DNA from: Marinobacter segnicrescens
GTDB taxonomy: Bacteria > Pseudomonadota > Gammaproteobacteria > Pseudomonadales > Oleiphilaceae
Reading direction: 5' to 3'
NCBI RefSeq assembly: GCF_900111555.1
Contig: NZ_FOHZ01000010.1
Span: 1 to 64,000 of the forward strand
DNA: 64,000 nucleotides
Below the pieces are notes generated by a model. That model worked only from the letters and a program-made list of their open reading frames with translations, did not search any database and was not told the origin of the DNA. The translations under genes and the position numbers were made by a program. Below are positions 1 through 7,942 of the stretch, piece by piece (the first letter of the stretch is position 1; the number at the start of each line of letters is the position of its first letter).

Positions 1-277
1 CACCCAGGCCCAGGTTTTCCAGTTTGCTGGTAATAGGACCGGTTTCTCCATGGTGGATAATTTCCAATGTACGACCCGATAAATCGAATGACAGCGACTG
101 AATGTTTTCAACGCCAGTCAGTGCCATTCGAATCATTCGCTCTTCCGAGGGACAATCCATTTTTGGTATTTTGTAGGTGCTTAGCTGGCTACCTGTTTCG
201 GCGGTGGCGCGTCCCTGAAACTTGTCATCTACTACAGAGTCTTCACTACCACACTGCCCATTGCAGGGTTTGCTCAT
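1..277 (-). CDS. Heavy-metal cation transporter, N-terminal part (truncated by window edge)
   Basis: Only the first 92 codons are inside the window; the gene runs off the left edge. The start ATG is at 277. The N-terminus has Cys5 and Cys9, then a heavy-metal-associated-like fold beginning KIPKMDCPSEERM (about residues 36-48) and running to the edge. The usual second Cys of a CxxC metal site is Glu here (CPSE). This N-terminal module is known in front of cation diffusion facilitators of Pseudomonas-type bacteria, so a CDF exporter of Cd/Zn/Pb type is the best guess. A P-type ATPase cannot be excluded from this fragment. The upstream MerR-type promoter (311-341) fits a metal-induced efflux gene. 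Confidence 0.75.
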   Translation of the reverse strand, partial: MSKPCNGQCGSEDSVVDDKFQGRATAETGSQLSTYKIPKMDCPSEERMIRMALTGVENIQSLSFDLSGRTLEIIHHGETGPITSKLENLGLG

Positions 278-310
278 TTTCTCGGCTCCGGTTTTCGTAC
301 AAATGATGCA

Positions 311-341
311 ATTTAAAACCCTGTAGCCACTACAGGGTCAA
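311..341 (-). promoter_or_regulatory. MerR-family (CadR/PbrR-type) metal-responsive promoter with operator dyad
   Basis: On the minus strand a -35 TTGACC (336-341) and a -10 TTAAAT (311-316) are separated by 19 bp, the over-long spacer typical of MerR-activated promoters. The spacer holds a near-perfect dyad, ACCCTGTAG-N3-CTACAGGGT (318-338). This is close to the operators of lead/cadmium/zinc regulators (PbrR, CadR, ZntR). It fires toward the truncated transporter at 1-277. No intact regulator gene is seen nearby; a decayed one lies at 951-1142. Confidence 0.88.
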
Positions 342-449
342 TAACTAATCTACACTAGTAGTCGTCAAAATCGGCGTTTGTCTGGATAAAGATCTACAAT
401 GATAAGTGCGATGGTGTGGACGTCTAATTTTATTTCGAGGGTAAACTTT

Positions 450-917
450 ATGATTTCATTTAAAGGACTTACAGCAACCGCTGCGTTGTTGGTTTTTCCT
501 GCATTCGTGCTAGCGCATGGTGATCAAGGCTCATGGCAAGGGCATGGTCCTGGCATGATGATGGATCAGGAGCAAATGCAACAGATGCACCAGAACTGGT
601 CTCACATGAACCAGCTGATGCAACGCATTCCTGATGAAGCTTCACCGCAAGAACGGCAACGATTGATGCGAGAACACAGGGAGGCGATGCAAGAGCAAAT
701 GGGTTTTATGCATCACGGTATGATGGGCCCCGGCATGATGCGTGGACAAAACGGCATGATGGGAGGTCAGCACATGATGAACGGCGGCGGTAAATCAAAG
801 AATGGTGGTAGTCTGTCTAACGAGCAACAAATTCAGATGATGCAGGAGCGCATGGATCAAATGCAGCTGATGATGGAGCAAATGCTGCAATACCAGCAAA
901 ATCTAAAGGTAGAGTGA
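450..917 (+). CDS. Exported Met/His/Gln-rich small protein, probable periplasmic metal-binding protein
   Basis: 155 aa. The start at 450 is preferred over upstream in-frame ATGs at 399 and 411 because GAGG at 437-440 is well placed and the protein then begins directly with a signal peptide (MISFKGLTATAALLVFPAFVLA, cleavage before HGDQG). The mature part is very rich in Met, His, Gln and Gly, with MMGPGMM, GMMGGQHMMN and MMEQMLQYQQ runs. Such Met-rich exported proteins commonly bind copper or silver, or act as Spy/CpxP-like periplasmic chaperones in metal-resistance loci. It is divergent from the metal transporter at 1-277. Function is inferred from composition only. Confidence 0.7.
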   Translation: MISFKGLTATAALLVFPAFVLAHGDQGSWQGHGPGMMMDQEQMQQMHQNWSHMNQLMQRIPDEASPQERQRLMREHREAMQEQMGFMHHGMMGPGMMRGQNGMMGGQHMMNGGGKSKNGGSLSNEQQIQMMQERMDQMQLMMEQMLQYQQNLKVE

Positions 918-950
918 TCGAGAAGCCTTCAAATACTTTTACTTAACAGA

Positions 951-1142
951 CGCGTAGTAACTGGCGAGTTTGATAGGCTGAAGTTTGTGAAAACGGCGCA
1001 GTAGCTGGGTTTCGGTCTCAACGAAATCCCTGGCCTTTTACGGCTGGAAGATGGCGCTCTGGGCACCACTTCGAATGTTCGCTTTGCGACCAAAGCGGCC
1101 GATCTATGGCGCCTCGATTCGGCCGCTATATTGGCATCGTAG
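951..1142 (+). pseudogene. Decayed MerR-family metal regulator fragment
   Basis: Read in the frame starting at 951, the translation gives GEFDRLKFVKTAQ, then a stop (TAG 1002-1004), then LGFGLNEIPGLLRLEDGA. This matches the middle of MerR/CadR/PbrR-type regulators, whose consensus there is roughly RLxFIxxAQELGFSLxEIxxLLRLEDG, with the stop replacing the Glu. The N-terminal helix-turn-helix is missing and MerR resemblance is lost after about 1060, although the frame stays open to TAG at 1140-1142. It lies just downstream of the metal-binding protein and probably is the remnant of the regulator that once served the promoter at 311-341. Confidence 0.65.
1095..1126. repeat. 9-bp inverted repeat near the 3' end of tmcA
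   Basis: AGCGGCCGA (1094-1102) and TCGGCCGCT (1119-1127) form a GC-rich stem with a 16-base loop. It sits just past the tmcA stop on the minus strand and inside the decayed regulator. There is no T-run, so it is not a convincing intrinsic terminator. It may reduce read-through or mark the boundary between core and accessory DNA. Confidence 0.4.
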
Positions 1143-1147
1143 TTCGC

Positions 1148-3250
1148 TTATTCAGAAAGCATCGAAGCAGTCTGCTTGCGCACCCGGGATTCCCCATCCC
1201 GCTGTCCCTGGCATAACCCTTGAATTCGTAGGTCTGGCCAGGTGCGGCTCTGAAACACACTGGCCACCCAGAGCGAAGCCTGTTCCGACGATAACAGGCG
1301 CGCCGCCAACCCGGCTTGCAGTGTCAGGCGCCGAAGTGCCGCCAAGGTCAGCTCAAACCCGCGATGCCCATGAGCAAAAGCCTCCAGCTCAATACGCTCC
1401 TGCTCTGTCAGTGGCGGCGCCGGTGGCAGAGCAGATGTGATGGCCAGAACAAGCTCTGGCGACAATGACGGCCACACAACCGGCAGCATGACTGGCCACT
1501 GCTCCGAGAAACGCCTCGAAAGCCGCTGCTGTGCAGCCACGCCACGGTCTGTCAGACCCTGAAGCATCTGCACCGCATATTCTCCGGAGCTGGCCTCACG
1601 ACTAATGCCAAGGCGAACGGTTTTGAAGGCGGCGGAACGCCAGAAGCGCAACAGTTCAGTTGAGGCGCCATAGCTGGTGCCGACCGCATCCAGTTGCAAC
1701 TCCCTCGCCTCCCTGGCGGCATACTCGAGAAGCTCCCGGCCCAGACCACGGCGGCGGCATTGGTCATGGACCGCGACACGGACCACCCTCAGCATCCGCA
1801 GTGTCGCTGCTTCGGCATCACCACCATGATTCGCGAGTGACTGCGGTAACAAATGACCCTTGAGCCGTCGCTCCCCCCGCATGACCTTTTGCGCCAACTC
1901 TGTGTCCAGCCCCCCCTCCACCGTGGCCCAGAGCACACCGACAATATCGGCCCCTTGCCGGGCAACCAGGGTGACCGCACCCGGATCGTCCATCCATTGG
2001 CGCAGGTCGCCGGGGGTGGTGCGATAGTGAGCGTCCACCAGCAGGCCGAAGGCGTTGGAGAGGTCCTGTTCGCTTGCTTCTGCCGGACGCCATTTTTCGA
2101 TCACGACCTCATCGTGGTGTACCGGGCCCACGGCGGAGGCATCCAGCAGGAAAAGGTGGTTTACCAGAGTCTCGAGGGGGTCGGACGATGACCAACGAAC
2201 CGGCTGCTCCATGGTCAGCCCCTGCCAGTGAGGTGTTTCCCGGTCCAGCACCGCCCGGAAACGGAGATTGAAGCCCCGACCGGAGCCTTCATAGCCGTGA
2301 ACGGTGGAAGCAAACACCACTCTCGGCCAGCCCAGCAGGATTTGCCGGAGTAGCGGCGCCGGGATGGCGGCGGCTTCGTCCACCATGACCAGTTCTGCTT
2401 CCGGCCTGCGGGCCAGCAGCTCATCCACCGGGAGCCACTGCAGCGTTTCGCCGGAACTCAATTCGAGCAATGTCTGACCCGTATAGTCGTGGCCAGCCTC
2501 CGCTGCAGCATGCCTGAACAGTGTGGAGACATTTTCCTTGCGGGGAGACACCACCAGGATCCGGTGGCGGCCGCCCTGCAAGAGTCGCACGGCGGCAATA
2601 CCCAGCGCTGCGGACTTGCCCCGCCCACGGTCTGCGGTGATCACCAGGGGGCGCCGGCGGCGGCCCTGACCGGTGTGGAGGATGTGTTCGATGGCCCGCT
2701 CCTGGTCCGACGTGGCCGCCGGGCGAAACGGCTCGATAGCCACGTCATCAACTGGCAAGAGCGGGGGCGCGCCATCACCATTGGCCTCAAGGCGGATAAC
2801 GGACGAATCCTCCGCCAATATCCTGGCCATCCGGGCCATGAAGGGATGCTGCCCTTCGGCAGGCAACCCCATCCGGGCATAGTCGGGGTCGGCGAAGGTA
2901 TCCCACTCGGCAAGTTCCGGCATCAGCCAGAACCACAAACCGCCTGCCTGCAGGGTGCCGCTGAGCGCCGCCAGCGAATCCGGCGGGTTCCCGTGCCAGC
3001 CATCCCAGACCAGCACCGGGTTTTCAGTGCCCAGGTGCTGCCGGGCCTGGTTGGCCGAAATCGCGGTGAGTGCGGGGTGGGGCAAGTCTGCCGGCTCACC
3101 AACCCACAAACCACCTGACGGGGCCAGTTCTGACATCACCTTGTTTACCAGGGCCAGGGCCTGCTCGCGGGCGCCTTCCACCAGCACCAGGCGCCGCTCC
3201 CCCCGGGCCGACAGTCGCTGCGACAGGGCCTGCCAGCTGCCTTCGTTCAC
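1148..3250 (-). CDS. tmcA: tRNA(Met) cytidine acetyltransferase TmcA
   Basis: 700 aa; the E. coli enzyme is about 670. TmcA makes N4-acetylcytidine at the wobble base of elongator tRNA(Met), using acetyl-CoA and ATP or GTP. Visible are the RecD-like helicase Walker A (TADRGRGKSAAL, about residue 205), the Walker B-like MVDEAAAIPAP, and the GNAT acetyl-CoA loop RRRGLGRELLEYAA followed by the C-terminal tRNA-binding part. The start is GTG at 3250; its G is also the last base of the TAG stop of the DUF2237 gene, so the two are translationally coupled. Confidence 0.95.
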   Translation of the reverse strand: MNEGSWQALSQRLSARGERRLVLVEGAREQALALVNKVMSELAPSGGLWVGEPADLPHPALTAISANQARQHLGTENPVLVWDGWHGNPPDSLAALSGTLQAGGLWFWLMPELAEWDTFADPDYARMGLPAEGQHPFMARMARILAEDSSVIRLEANGDGAPPLLPVDDVAIEPFRPAATSDQERAIEHILHTGQGRRRRPLVITADRGRGKSAALGIAAVRLLQGGRHRILVVSPRKENVSTLFRHAAAEAGHDYTGQTLLELSSGETLQWLPVDELLARRPEAELVMVDEAAAIPAPLLRQILLGWPRVVFASTVHGYEGSGRGFNLRFRAVLDRETPHWQGLTMEQPVRWSSSDPLETLVNHLFLLDASAVGPVHHDEVVIEKWRPAEASEQDLSNAFGLLVDAHYRTTPGDLRQWMDDPGAVTLVARQGADIVGVLWATVEGGLDTELAQKVMRGERRLKGHLLPQSLANHGGDAEAATLRMLRVVRVAVHDQCRRRGLGRELLEYAAREARELQLDAVGTSYGASTELLRFWRSAAFKTVRLGISREASSGEYAVQMLQGLTDRGVAAQQRLSRRFSEQWPVMLPVVWPSLSPELVLAITSALPPAPPLTEQERIELEAFAHGHRGFELTLAALRRLTLQAGLAARLLSSEQASLWVASVFQSRTWPDLRIQGLCQGQRDGESRVRKQTASMLSE

Positions 3251-3633
3251 TAGTTCAGATCCACCGAATGCCGCTTCAGGTCCGCCAGGTCACAGATATC
3301 CAGCGCCGCGCGGTGGGTGGCCTTCAACCGGACCCGGGGAGCGCAACCGGCCTCCAGGGCTTCCCGCCAGCGGGCGGCACACAGGCACCAGCCATCGCCA
3401 GGGCGCAGCCCCGGAAACCCAAACTCCGGTCGCGGCGTGCTCAGGTCGTTGCCCCGGCTGCGGGAGAATGCCAGGAACTCATCGGTGACGACGGCACAAA
3501 CCGTGTGACTGCCGAAGTCTTCGGGACCGGTATTACAGCAGCCATCCCGGAAGAAACCGGTCACCGGGTCGGTGCCGCAGTCTTCCAGCGGTTCGCCCAG
3601 TACGTTGATGGACTCATCCTGCGCCTGTGCCAT
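3250..3633 (-). CDS. DUF2237 family protein
   Basis: 127 aa. The start at 3633 is chosen because AAGGAG lies seven bases upstream and residues before it (from 3678) look non-coding. The protein has the conserved DUF2237 features: LGEPLEDCGTDPVTGFFRDGCC near the N-terminus, then HTVCAVVTDEFLAFS, and a C-terminal PGDGWCLCAARWREAL segment. Many conserved Cys and Asp residues suggest a small soluble enzyme or metal-binding protein, but the biochemical role is unknown. It is the first gene of a two-gene operon with tmcA. Confidence 0.85.
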   Translation of the reverse strand: MAQAQDESINVLGEPLEDCGTDPVTGFFRDGCCNTGPEDFGSHTVCAVVTDEFLAFSRSRGNDLSTPRPEFGFPGLRPGDGWCLCAARWREALEAGCAPRVRLKATHRAALDICDLADLKRHSVDLN

Positions 3634-3751
3634 GGAATCGCTCCTTGTCTGAATGTTGCGGTCATTATGAAGTACCACTGGCAGTGTGTCAGTGCCCCGG
3701 CACTGGCGAGAACCATTCGGGATTTGTCCCTCGCTCCTTTACAATGGCGCC

Positions 3752-6034
3752 ATGACCAGCCCGCTCCCCGACTTCCTCACCGACGAACAATGCGAGATCA
3801 TCACTGCCGGCCACGAGCATGCATTGATCACCGCTGTTGCCGGCAGTGGCAAGACCACGACCCTCGCCTGGCGCTTGCGCTGGCTGCTGCAGCAGGGCCA
3901 CGACCCGCGCCGTATGCTGGTGCTGATGTTCAACCGTAGCGCCCGGGTGGACTTCGAACGCAAGCTGCGGGACGTCACCCGTGACCTGGGCTTGGCGCTG
4001 CCGGAGGTGCGCACCTACCACGCCATGGGGCTTCGCCTGTACCGGCGCTTCGTGCAGGAAGGTTACCTGCCGGCCTTCTCCGAGAAAATCCTTACCGAAC
4101 AGGAAGTGAGCTACCAGGCCTGGCTGCTGACTCGCCAACTGGCACCGGAAGACCTGGCGGACGAGATTCGCCGCAACAAGAAGGATTATGTGGAAACCGC
4201 CACCGGTTTCATCGACCTGGTAAAAACCACCCTGACCCCGGTGGACGTGGTGTTCGAAGAGCTCGGTTACAGCGATCGCCACCGTTACCTGATCGACCTG
4301 TTCCACGCCTTCGAACAGTGGCGCAAGGCCCGCAGCCAGATCACCTACGCTGACATGCTCTATGAGCCGGTGATGGCCATTCACCAGAACACGGCCCTGC
4401 AGCGGCTGGTGGGTAACAAGATGGACCTGGTGCTGGTGGACGAATACCAGGACACCAATGAAATCCAGCACCTGCTGCTACGCTATGTGGCCGGGGACCG
4501 CGCGAAAGTAACCGTGGTAGGCGACCCTGACCAGACCATCTACGAATTCCGGGGGGCCCGGCCGGAATTTATCCTGAGCCGGTTCCGGGAGGAGTTCGAC
4601 GAACCGTTGCAGCAAACCCTCAGCTACAGTTTTCGCTACGGGCACCGGGTGGCACTGCTGGCTAACCACCTGATTACCCATAACCACGGTCGTAACGATG
4701 TGCTGTGTCACTCCCATGCTTCAACACCCGCCACTCAGGTACATCTGCACGAGAGTGACCAGGACAGCAATATCGTGGTGAAGTTGCTGGAAGCACTGCC
4801 TGAACCGGAACAGCAGCAGACCGCGATCCTGTTCCGGGTCTGGAGTCAGAGTGTCGCCATTGAGCTGCGCCTGCTGGCCCGGCAGATTCCCTATCGCATC
4901 GGCGCGGGCAAGGGCGCCCTGTTCAGCCGGGAGGTAGAGGCGGTGACCAGCCTTCTTCAGGTGGTCACCGGGCAGCTTCCTCGCATGACCCTAGAAGATC
5001 GCCTGGAGGCTGCTCGCCAGCTGCTGCGATTCCCCCATGTCGGCCTCAAGGAACAGGAGCTGGGCAATATGGCACGGATGCTGGCCGGCTTTGAGTCCGG
5101 TTGGGGCCGCTGCCTGCAAAGCCTGGAAGAGTCGGCTCTCGGGCCCCTGCCCGCCCGAAAGCTCCGCCGCCTGGGTGAGGCCCTGACAGCGCTGGAAGGT
5201 TACTCCGGCCCGGTGGCCAGCCTGCTGAAACGGTATGCCGAGCAAACCGACCTGTTTGAGGGCATACGCAGCCTGGCCCTGACCCATGAGTCGGCCAACG
5301 AGCGTATCGATACCGTGCTGGGATTCCGGGATTACCTGGCAACACTGGACGTGTCCCCGGCAGAAGCCCTGGCGCATCTTCAGAATCTGCGTCGTCAGGC
5401 CCTGGAAAAGCAGGATGACACCGCCAAACCAGCTGGCGGCGTACTGCTCTCGACCATCCACCGAACCAAGGGCCTGGAATGGTCGCGGGTAATCATCCCG
5501 GGGCTGCAGGAGAAATACCTGCCCTACAGCCCCCGGCAGCAGGATGACCTGAAGGCTTTCATGGAAAGTGAACGGCGCCTGCTCTACGTGGCCGTTACCC
5601 GCACCCGGCGGGAGCTGCACCTGATCACCCGGCCTGGGGGGCCAAGACCGGCCATCGATGCCGATCAGGCACCAAGCCGGTTTGTCGACGAGCTCTGTTT
5701 CCCCTTGAGCGAACAGTTCGGGCGCTGGCTGGACCAACGGGAAGGTTCTATCGATCGGGATACCGATCACTACCAGGCAGGCCAGCCCCTGACCAACGTC
5801 GCCCAGCGCTACGCTGACCGCGCTGGTATCACCCTCCAGGGGGAGTCCGCTGCCCGCACCACCGGCAATTCACCGGTCTGGGCCAGCCATCGCCTCAGCC
5901 ACGCCATTTTTGGCCCGGGTACGGTAATGGCGGAAACCGATACCGCCTTTGATGTACGCTTTGACGAGGGCCGCACACTGACGTTCAGCAAGAAGAGCGC
6001 GCACCTGTATTTTCGGCCCGTGACAGATGCGTAA
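3752..6034 (+). CDS. UvrD/Rep-family ATP-dependent DNA helicase
   Basis: 760 aa superfamily 1A helicase. The start is set at 3752 (MTSPLPDFLTDEQ), because the Q-motif region and Walker A (AVAGSGKTTTLAWR, about residue 27) follow at the usual distance; the Shine-Dalgarno site is weak. Other motifs are DEYQDTN (Walker B), GDPDQTIYEFRGA (motif III), TIHRTKGLEW (motif V) and LYVAVTRTRR (motif VI). The last 45 residues (FGPGTVMAETDTAFDVRF) resemble the Tudor-like RNA-polymerase-binding tail of UvrD/PcrA. It is distinct from canonical uvrD in sequence and is best called a UvrD-like repair helicase. Confidence 0.9.
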   Translation: MTSPLPDFLTDEQCEIITAGHEHALITAVAGSGKTTTLAWRLRWLLQQGHDPRRMLVLMFNRSARVDFERKLRDVTRDLGLALPEVRTYHAMGLRLYRRFVQEGYLPAFSEKILTEQEVSYQAWLLTRQLAPEDLADEIRRNKKDYVETATGFIDLVKTTLTPVDVVFEELGYSDRHRYLIDLFHAFEQWRKARSQITYADMLYEPVMAIHQNTALQRLVGNKMDLVLVDEYQDTNEIQHLLLRYVAGDRAKVTVVGDPDQTIYEFRGARPEFILSRFREEFDEPLQQTLSYSFRYGHRVALLANHLITHNHGRNDVLCHSHASTPATQVHLHESDQDSNIVVKLLEALPEPEQQQTAILFRVWSQSVAIELRLLARQIPYRIGAGKGALFSREVEAVTSLLQVVTGQLPRMTLEDRLEAARQLLRFPHVGLKEQELGNMARMLAGFESGWGRCLQSLEESALGPLPARKLRRLGEALTALEGYSGPVASLLKRYAEQTDLFEGIRSLALTHESANERIDTVLGFRDYLATLDVSPAEALAHLQNLRRQALEKQDDTAKPAGGVLLSTIHRTKGLEWSRVIIPGLQEKYLPYSPRQQDDLKAFMESERRLLYVAVTRTRRELHLITRPGGPRPAIDADQAPSRFVDELCFPLSEQFGRWLDQREGSIDRDTDHYQAGQPLTNVAQRYADRAGITLQGESAARTTGNSPVWASHRLSHAIFGPGTVMAETDTAFDVRFDEGRTLTFSKKSAHLYFRPVTDA

Positions 6035-6051
6035 CCTGTAAGGAAACCTGG

Positions 6052-6573
6052 ATGGCCGGTTGCCCCAACGCTCACTCTTTGCCCGCCATAACCGCCGTGG
6101 TGGCGGTCGCGCTGATGACGTTCCTCTCCAGCATCACCTCTGCGGATTCAAGCATTTACCGATGTGAAGGTCCTGACGGTGTACAGTTCTCCGACCAGCC
6201 CTGCGGCCCTGGCTCCGAGCGGGTGGAAGTCCGCGACACCCGGGTCGGCGGTAGCCTGGCCGACAACCTGCCTGACTACGACGACAGGCCCGGTCCGATT
6301 CCTGCCGAGGAAGAAGAGACCGAAGCCGCTGAGGAGGATACCTGCCGTTTCATTAACTCCACCAACCTGCGCACCTACCTGGCCCGCAACCAGGTCGTCC
6401 CCGGGATGACGCGAGAGCAGGTGCAGCAAGCCTTCGGCCGCACTTCCGAGGTCTACCCCACCCCCCAGGAAACCTGGGTCTACCAGACCAAGTATTACGG
6501 CGCACTCTACGAGCTGACTTACGTTTATTTCAGGAACGGCTGTGTCGAACGGGTCGAGTACCGCAAGCCCTGA
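6052..6573 (+). CDS. Exported DUF4124-domain protein
   Basis: 173 aa. The start ATG at 6052 follows AAGGAAA. An N-terminal hydrophobic segment (about residues 10-31) acts as a signal peptide. Residues about 32-60 (IYRCEGPDGVQFSDQPCGPGSERVEV) are a typical DUF4124 module. An acidic linker (EEEETEAAEED) leads to a C-terminal SmpA/OmlA-like part (GMTREQVQQAFGRTSEV). The protein is probably periplasmic or envelope-associated; function is unknown. It lies 17 bases after the helicase gene and may be co-transcribed. Confidence 0.75.
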   Translation: MAGCPNAHSLPAITAVVAVALMTFLSSITSADSSIYRCEGPDGVQFSDQPCGPGSERVEVRDTRVGGSLADNLPDYDDRPGPIPAEEEETEAAEEDTCRFINSTNLRTYLARNQVVPGMTREQVQQAFGRTSEVYPTPQETWVYQTKYYGALYELTYVYFRNGCVERVEYRKP

Positions 6574-6766
6574 AAAATAAGCTCCAGAAAATCAATACTT
6601 TGAGACCCATGTCACATTTTTCAGCGTAGGCTAATCACTAGCCCTGAAGGTTCGTAGATTCCGAAACTTCGGTAATTTTCCCTTGTATTCGCAAGCTTAC
6701 GAAACTTAACTTGTTTCAGGCGCCGGGATTAAGGCGCTTTCACATGCCATGGAAAGAGGAACAGCA

Positions 6767-7888
6767 ATGAAAACAATTCGTCCATTCGGAGTGGCCTTGC
6801 TGGCCGCTGCGATCAGTACCCCGGCACTCGCCGACGACGATATTCAGACGGTCTATCTCAACCCGTTCGCCGGTTACCAGTACTTCGGTGACAAGCGCGA
6901 CCTGGACGAGGAAGCCACCTACGGTTTCGGCCTGGAATACCGGTTCCTTCCCCAGTGGGCTGTGGAAGCGGTGTACTCCCGCTCTGAGCCGGACCGCAAA
7001 TACACCAATGGCGATGTGGACTTCGAAGAAATGCGGGTAGACGGCCTGTACTACTTCGGCAGCCAGAGCGACAAGCTTAACCCATACCTCGCGGCCGGTG
7101 TTGGCCATGCCGACTTTGACGGCGGCACCGTAACCACACCCGGTACCGAGCACGATGAAACTCGCGTCAACCTGGGCGGTGGTCTGCGTTACAACGTCAC
7201 TGACCTGGTGTCCCTGCGTGGTGACGTACGCGCCTTCCACGGTATTGACGAGAGCACATTCGACGCCCAGGTCAGCGCCGGTATCAGCCTGGCCTTCAGC
7301 CGTGGTACCAGCGAGCCTGAGCCCGAGCCGGCTCCAGCCCCCGCACCTGAGCCGGATGCCGATGGCGACGGCGTTCCCGATAACCGTGACCAGTGCCCCA
7401 ATACCGTCGCCGGCGCCGCCGTTGACAGCAATGGTTGCGAACTGGACAGCGACGGCGATGGCGTAGTGGACCGCCTGGACGAGTGCCCTGGCACCGCCCG
7501 TGGTACCGAAGTTGATGAAACCGGCTGTGAAGTGGTCACTATCGACACCATCACCCTGTACATCACCTTCCCAGTGAACAGCGCGGAAATCGGCTCTGAG
7601 TATGACGACGATATCCGCGAAGTGGCTGATGCCATGAAGGAAGACCAGGAAGTGTCCGTGGAAATCGCTGGTCACACCGACAGCACGGGCGCTGCTGACT
7701 ATAACCAGCAGCTGTCCCAGCGTCGTGCCGAAGCCGTGGCTGATCGCCTGGTTGAGATGTATGGCATCGACGTCAATCGTGTGACGCCGGTGGGTTACGG
7801 TGAAGCCGAGCCGGTCGCCACCAACGAAACCTCTGGTGGCCGTGCCCGCAACCGTCGGGTAGAAGCCCGTCTGCAGGTTCGTCGCTGA
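6767..7888 (+). CDS. OmpA-family outer membrane protein with thrombospondin type-3 repeats
   Basis: 373 aa. The start is at 6767 (MKTIRPFGVALL) with GAGGAA upstream; an earlier ATG at 6749 has no signal peptide directly after it. The signal peptide ends ALA-DDD. Residues about 22-185 form an eight-stranded OmpA-like beta-barrel. A Pro/Glu hinge (EPEPEPAPAPAPEPD) and two calcium-binding type-3 repeats (DADGDGVPDNRDQCP, DSDGDGVVDRLDECP) follow. The C-terminal peptidoglycan-binding OmpA domain contains VEIAGHTDSTG and YNQQLSQRRAEAV. It resembles OprF/OmpA porins that tether the outer membrane to the cell wall. Confidence 0.93.
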   Translation: MKTIRPFGVALLAAAISTPALADDDIQTVYLNPFAGYQYFGDKRDLDEEATYGFGLEYRFLPQWAVEAVYSRSEPDRKYTNGDVDFEEMRVDGLYYFGSQSDKLNPYLAAGVGHADFDGGTVTTPGTEHDETRVNLGGGLRYNVTDLVSLRGDVRAFHGIDESTFDAQVSAGISLAFSRGTSEPEPEPAPAPAPEPDADGDGVPDNRDQCPNTVAGAAVDSNGCELDSDGDGVVDRLDECPGTARGTEVDETGCEVVTIDTITLYITFPVNSAEIGSEYDDDIREVADAMKEDQEVSVEIAGHTDSTGAADYNQQLSQRRAEAVADRLVEMYGIDVNRVTPVGYGEAEPVATNETSGGRARNRRVEARLQVRR

Positions 7889-7913
7889 TCGACGGTACCT
7901 CGGACAAAACGGG

Positions 7914-7937
7914 AAAGGCGCCTGCGGGCGCCTTTCT
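7914..7937. terminator. Bidirectional intrinsic terminator between ompA-family gene and methyltransferase gene
   Basis: A perfect 9-bp stem AAAGGCGCC (7914-7922) / GGCGCCTTT (7927-7935) with a four-base loop TGCG. It is T-rich after the stem on the plus strand and preceded by AAAA-rich sequence, so it can work both ways. It lies between the convergent stops at 7888 and 7943. Confidence 0.85.
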
Positions 7938-7942
7938 TCGTT

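Noticed and set aside
1051..1440. 129-codon plus-strand frame over the tmcA 3' end
   Set aside because: Antisense to the TmcA C-terminus and lacks family resemblance.
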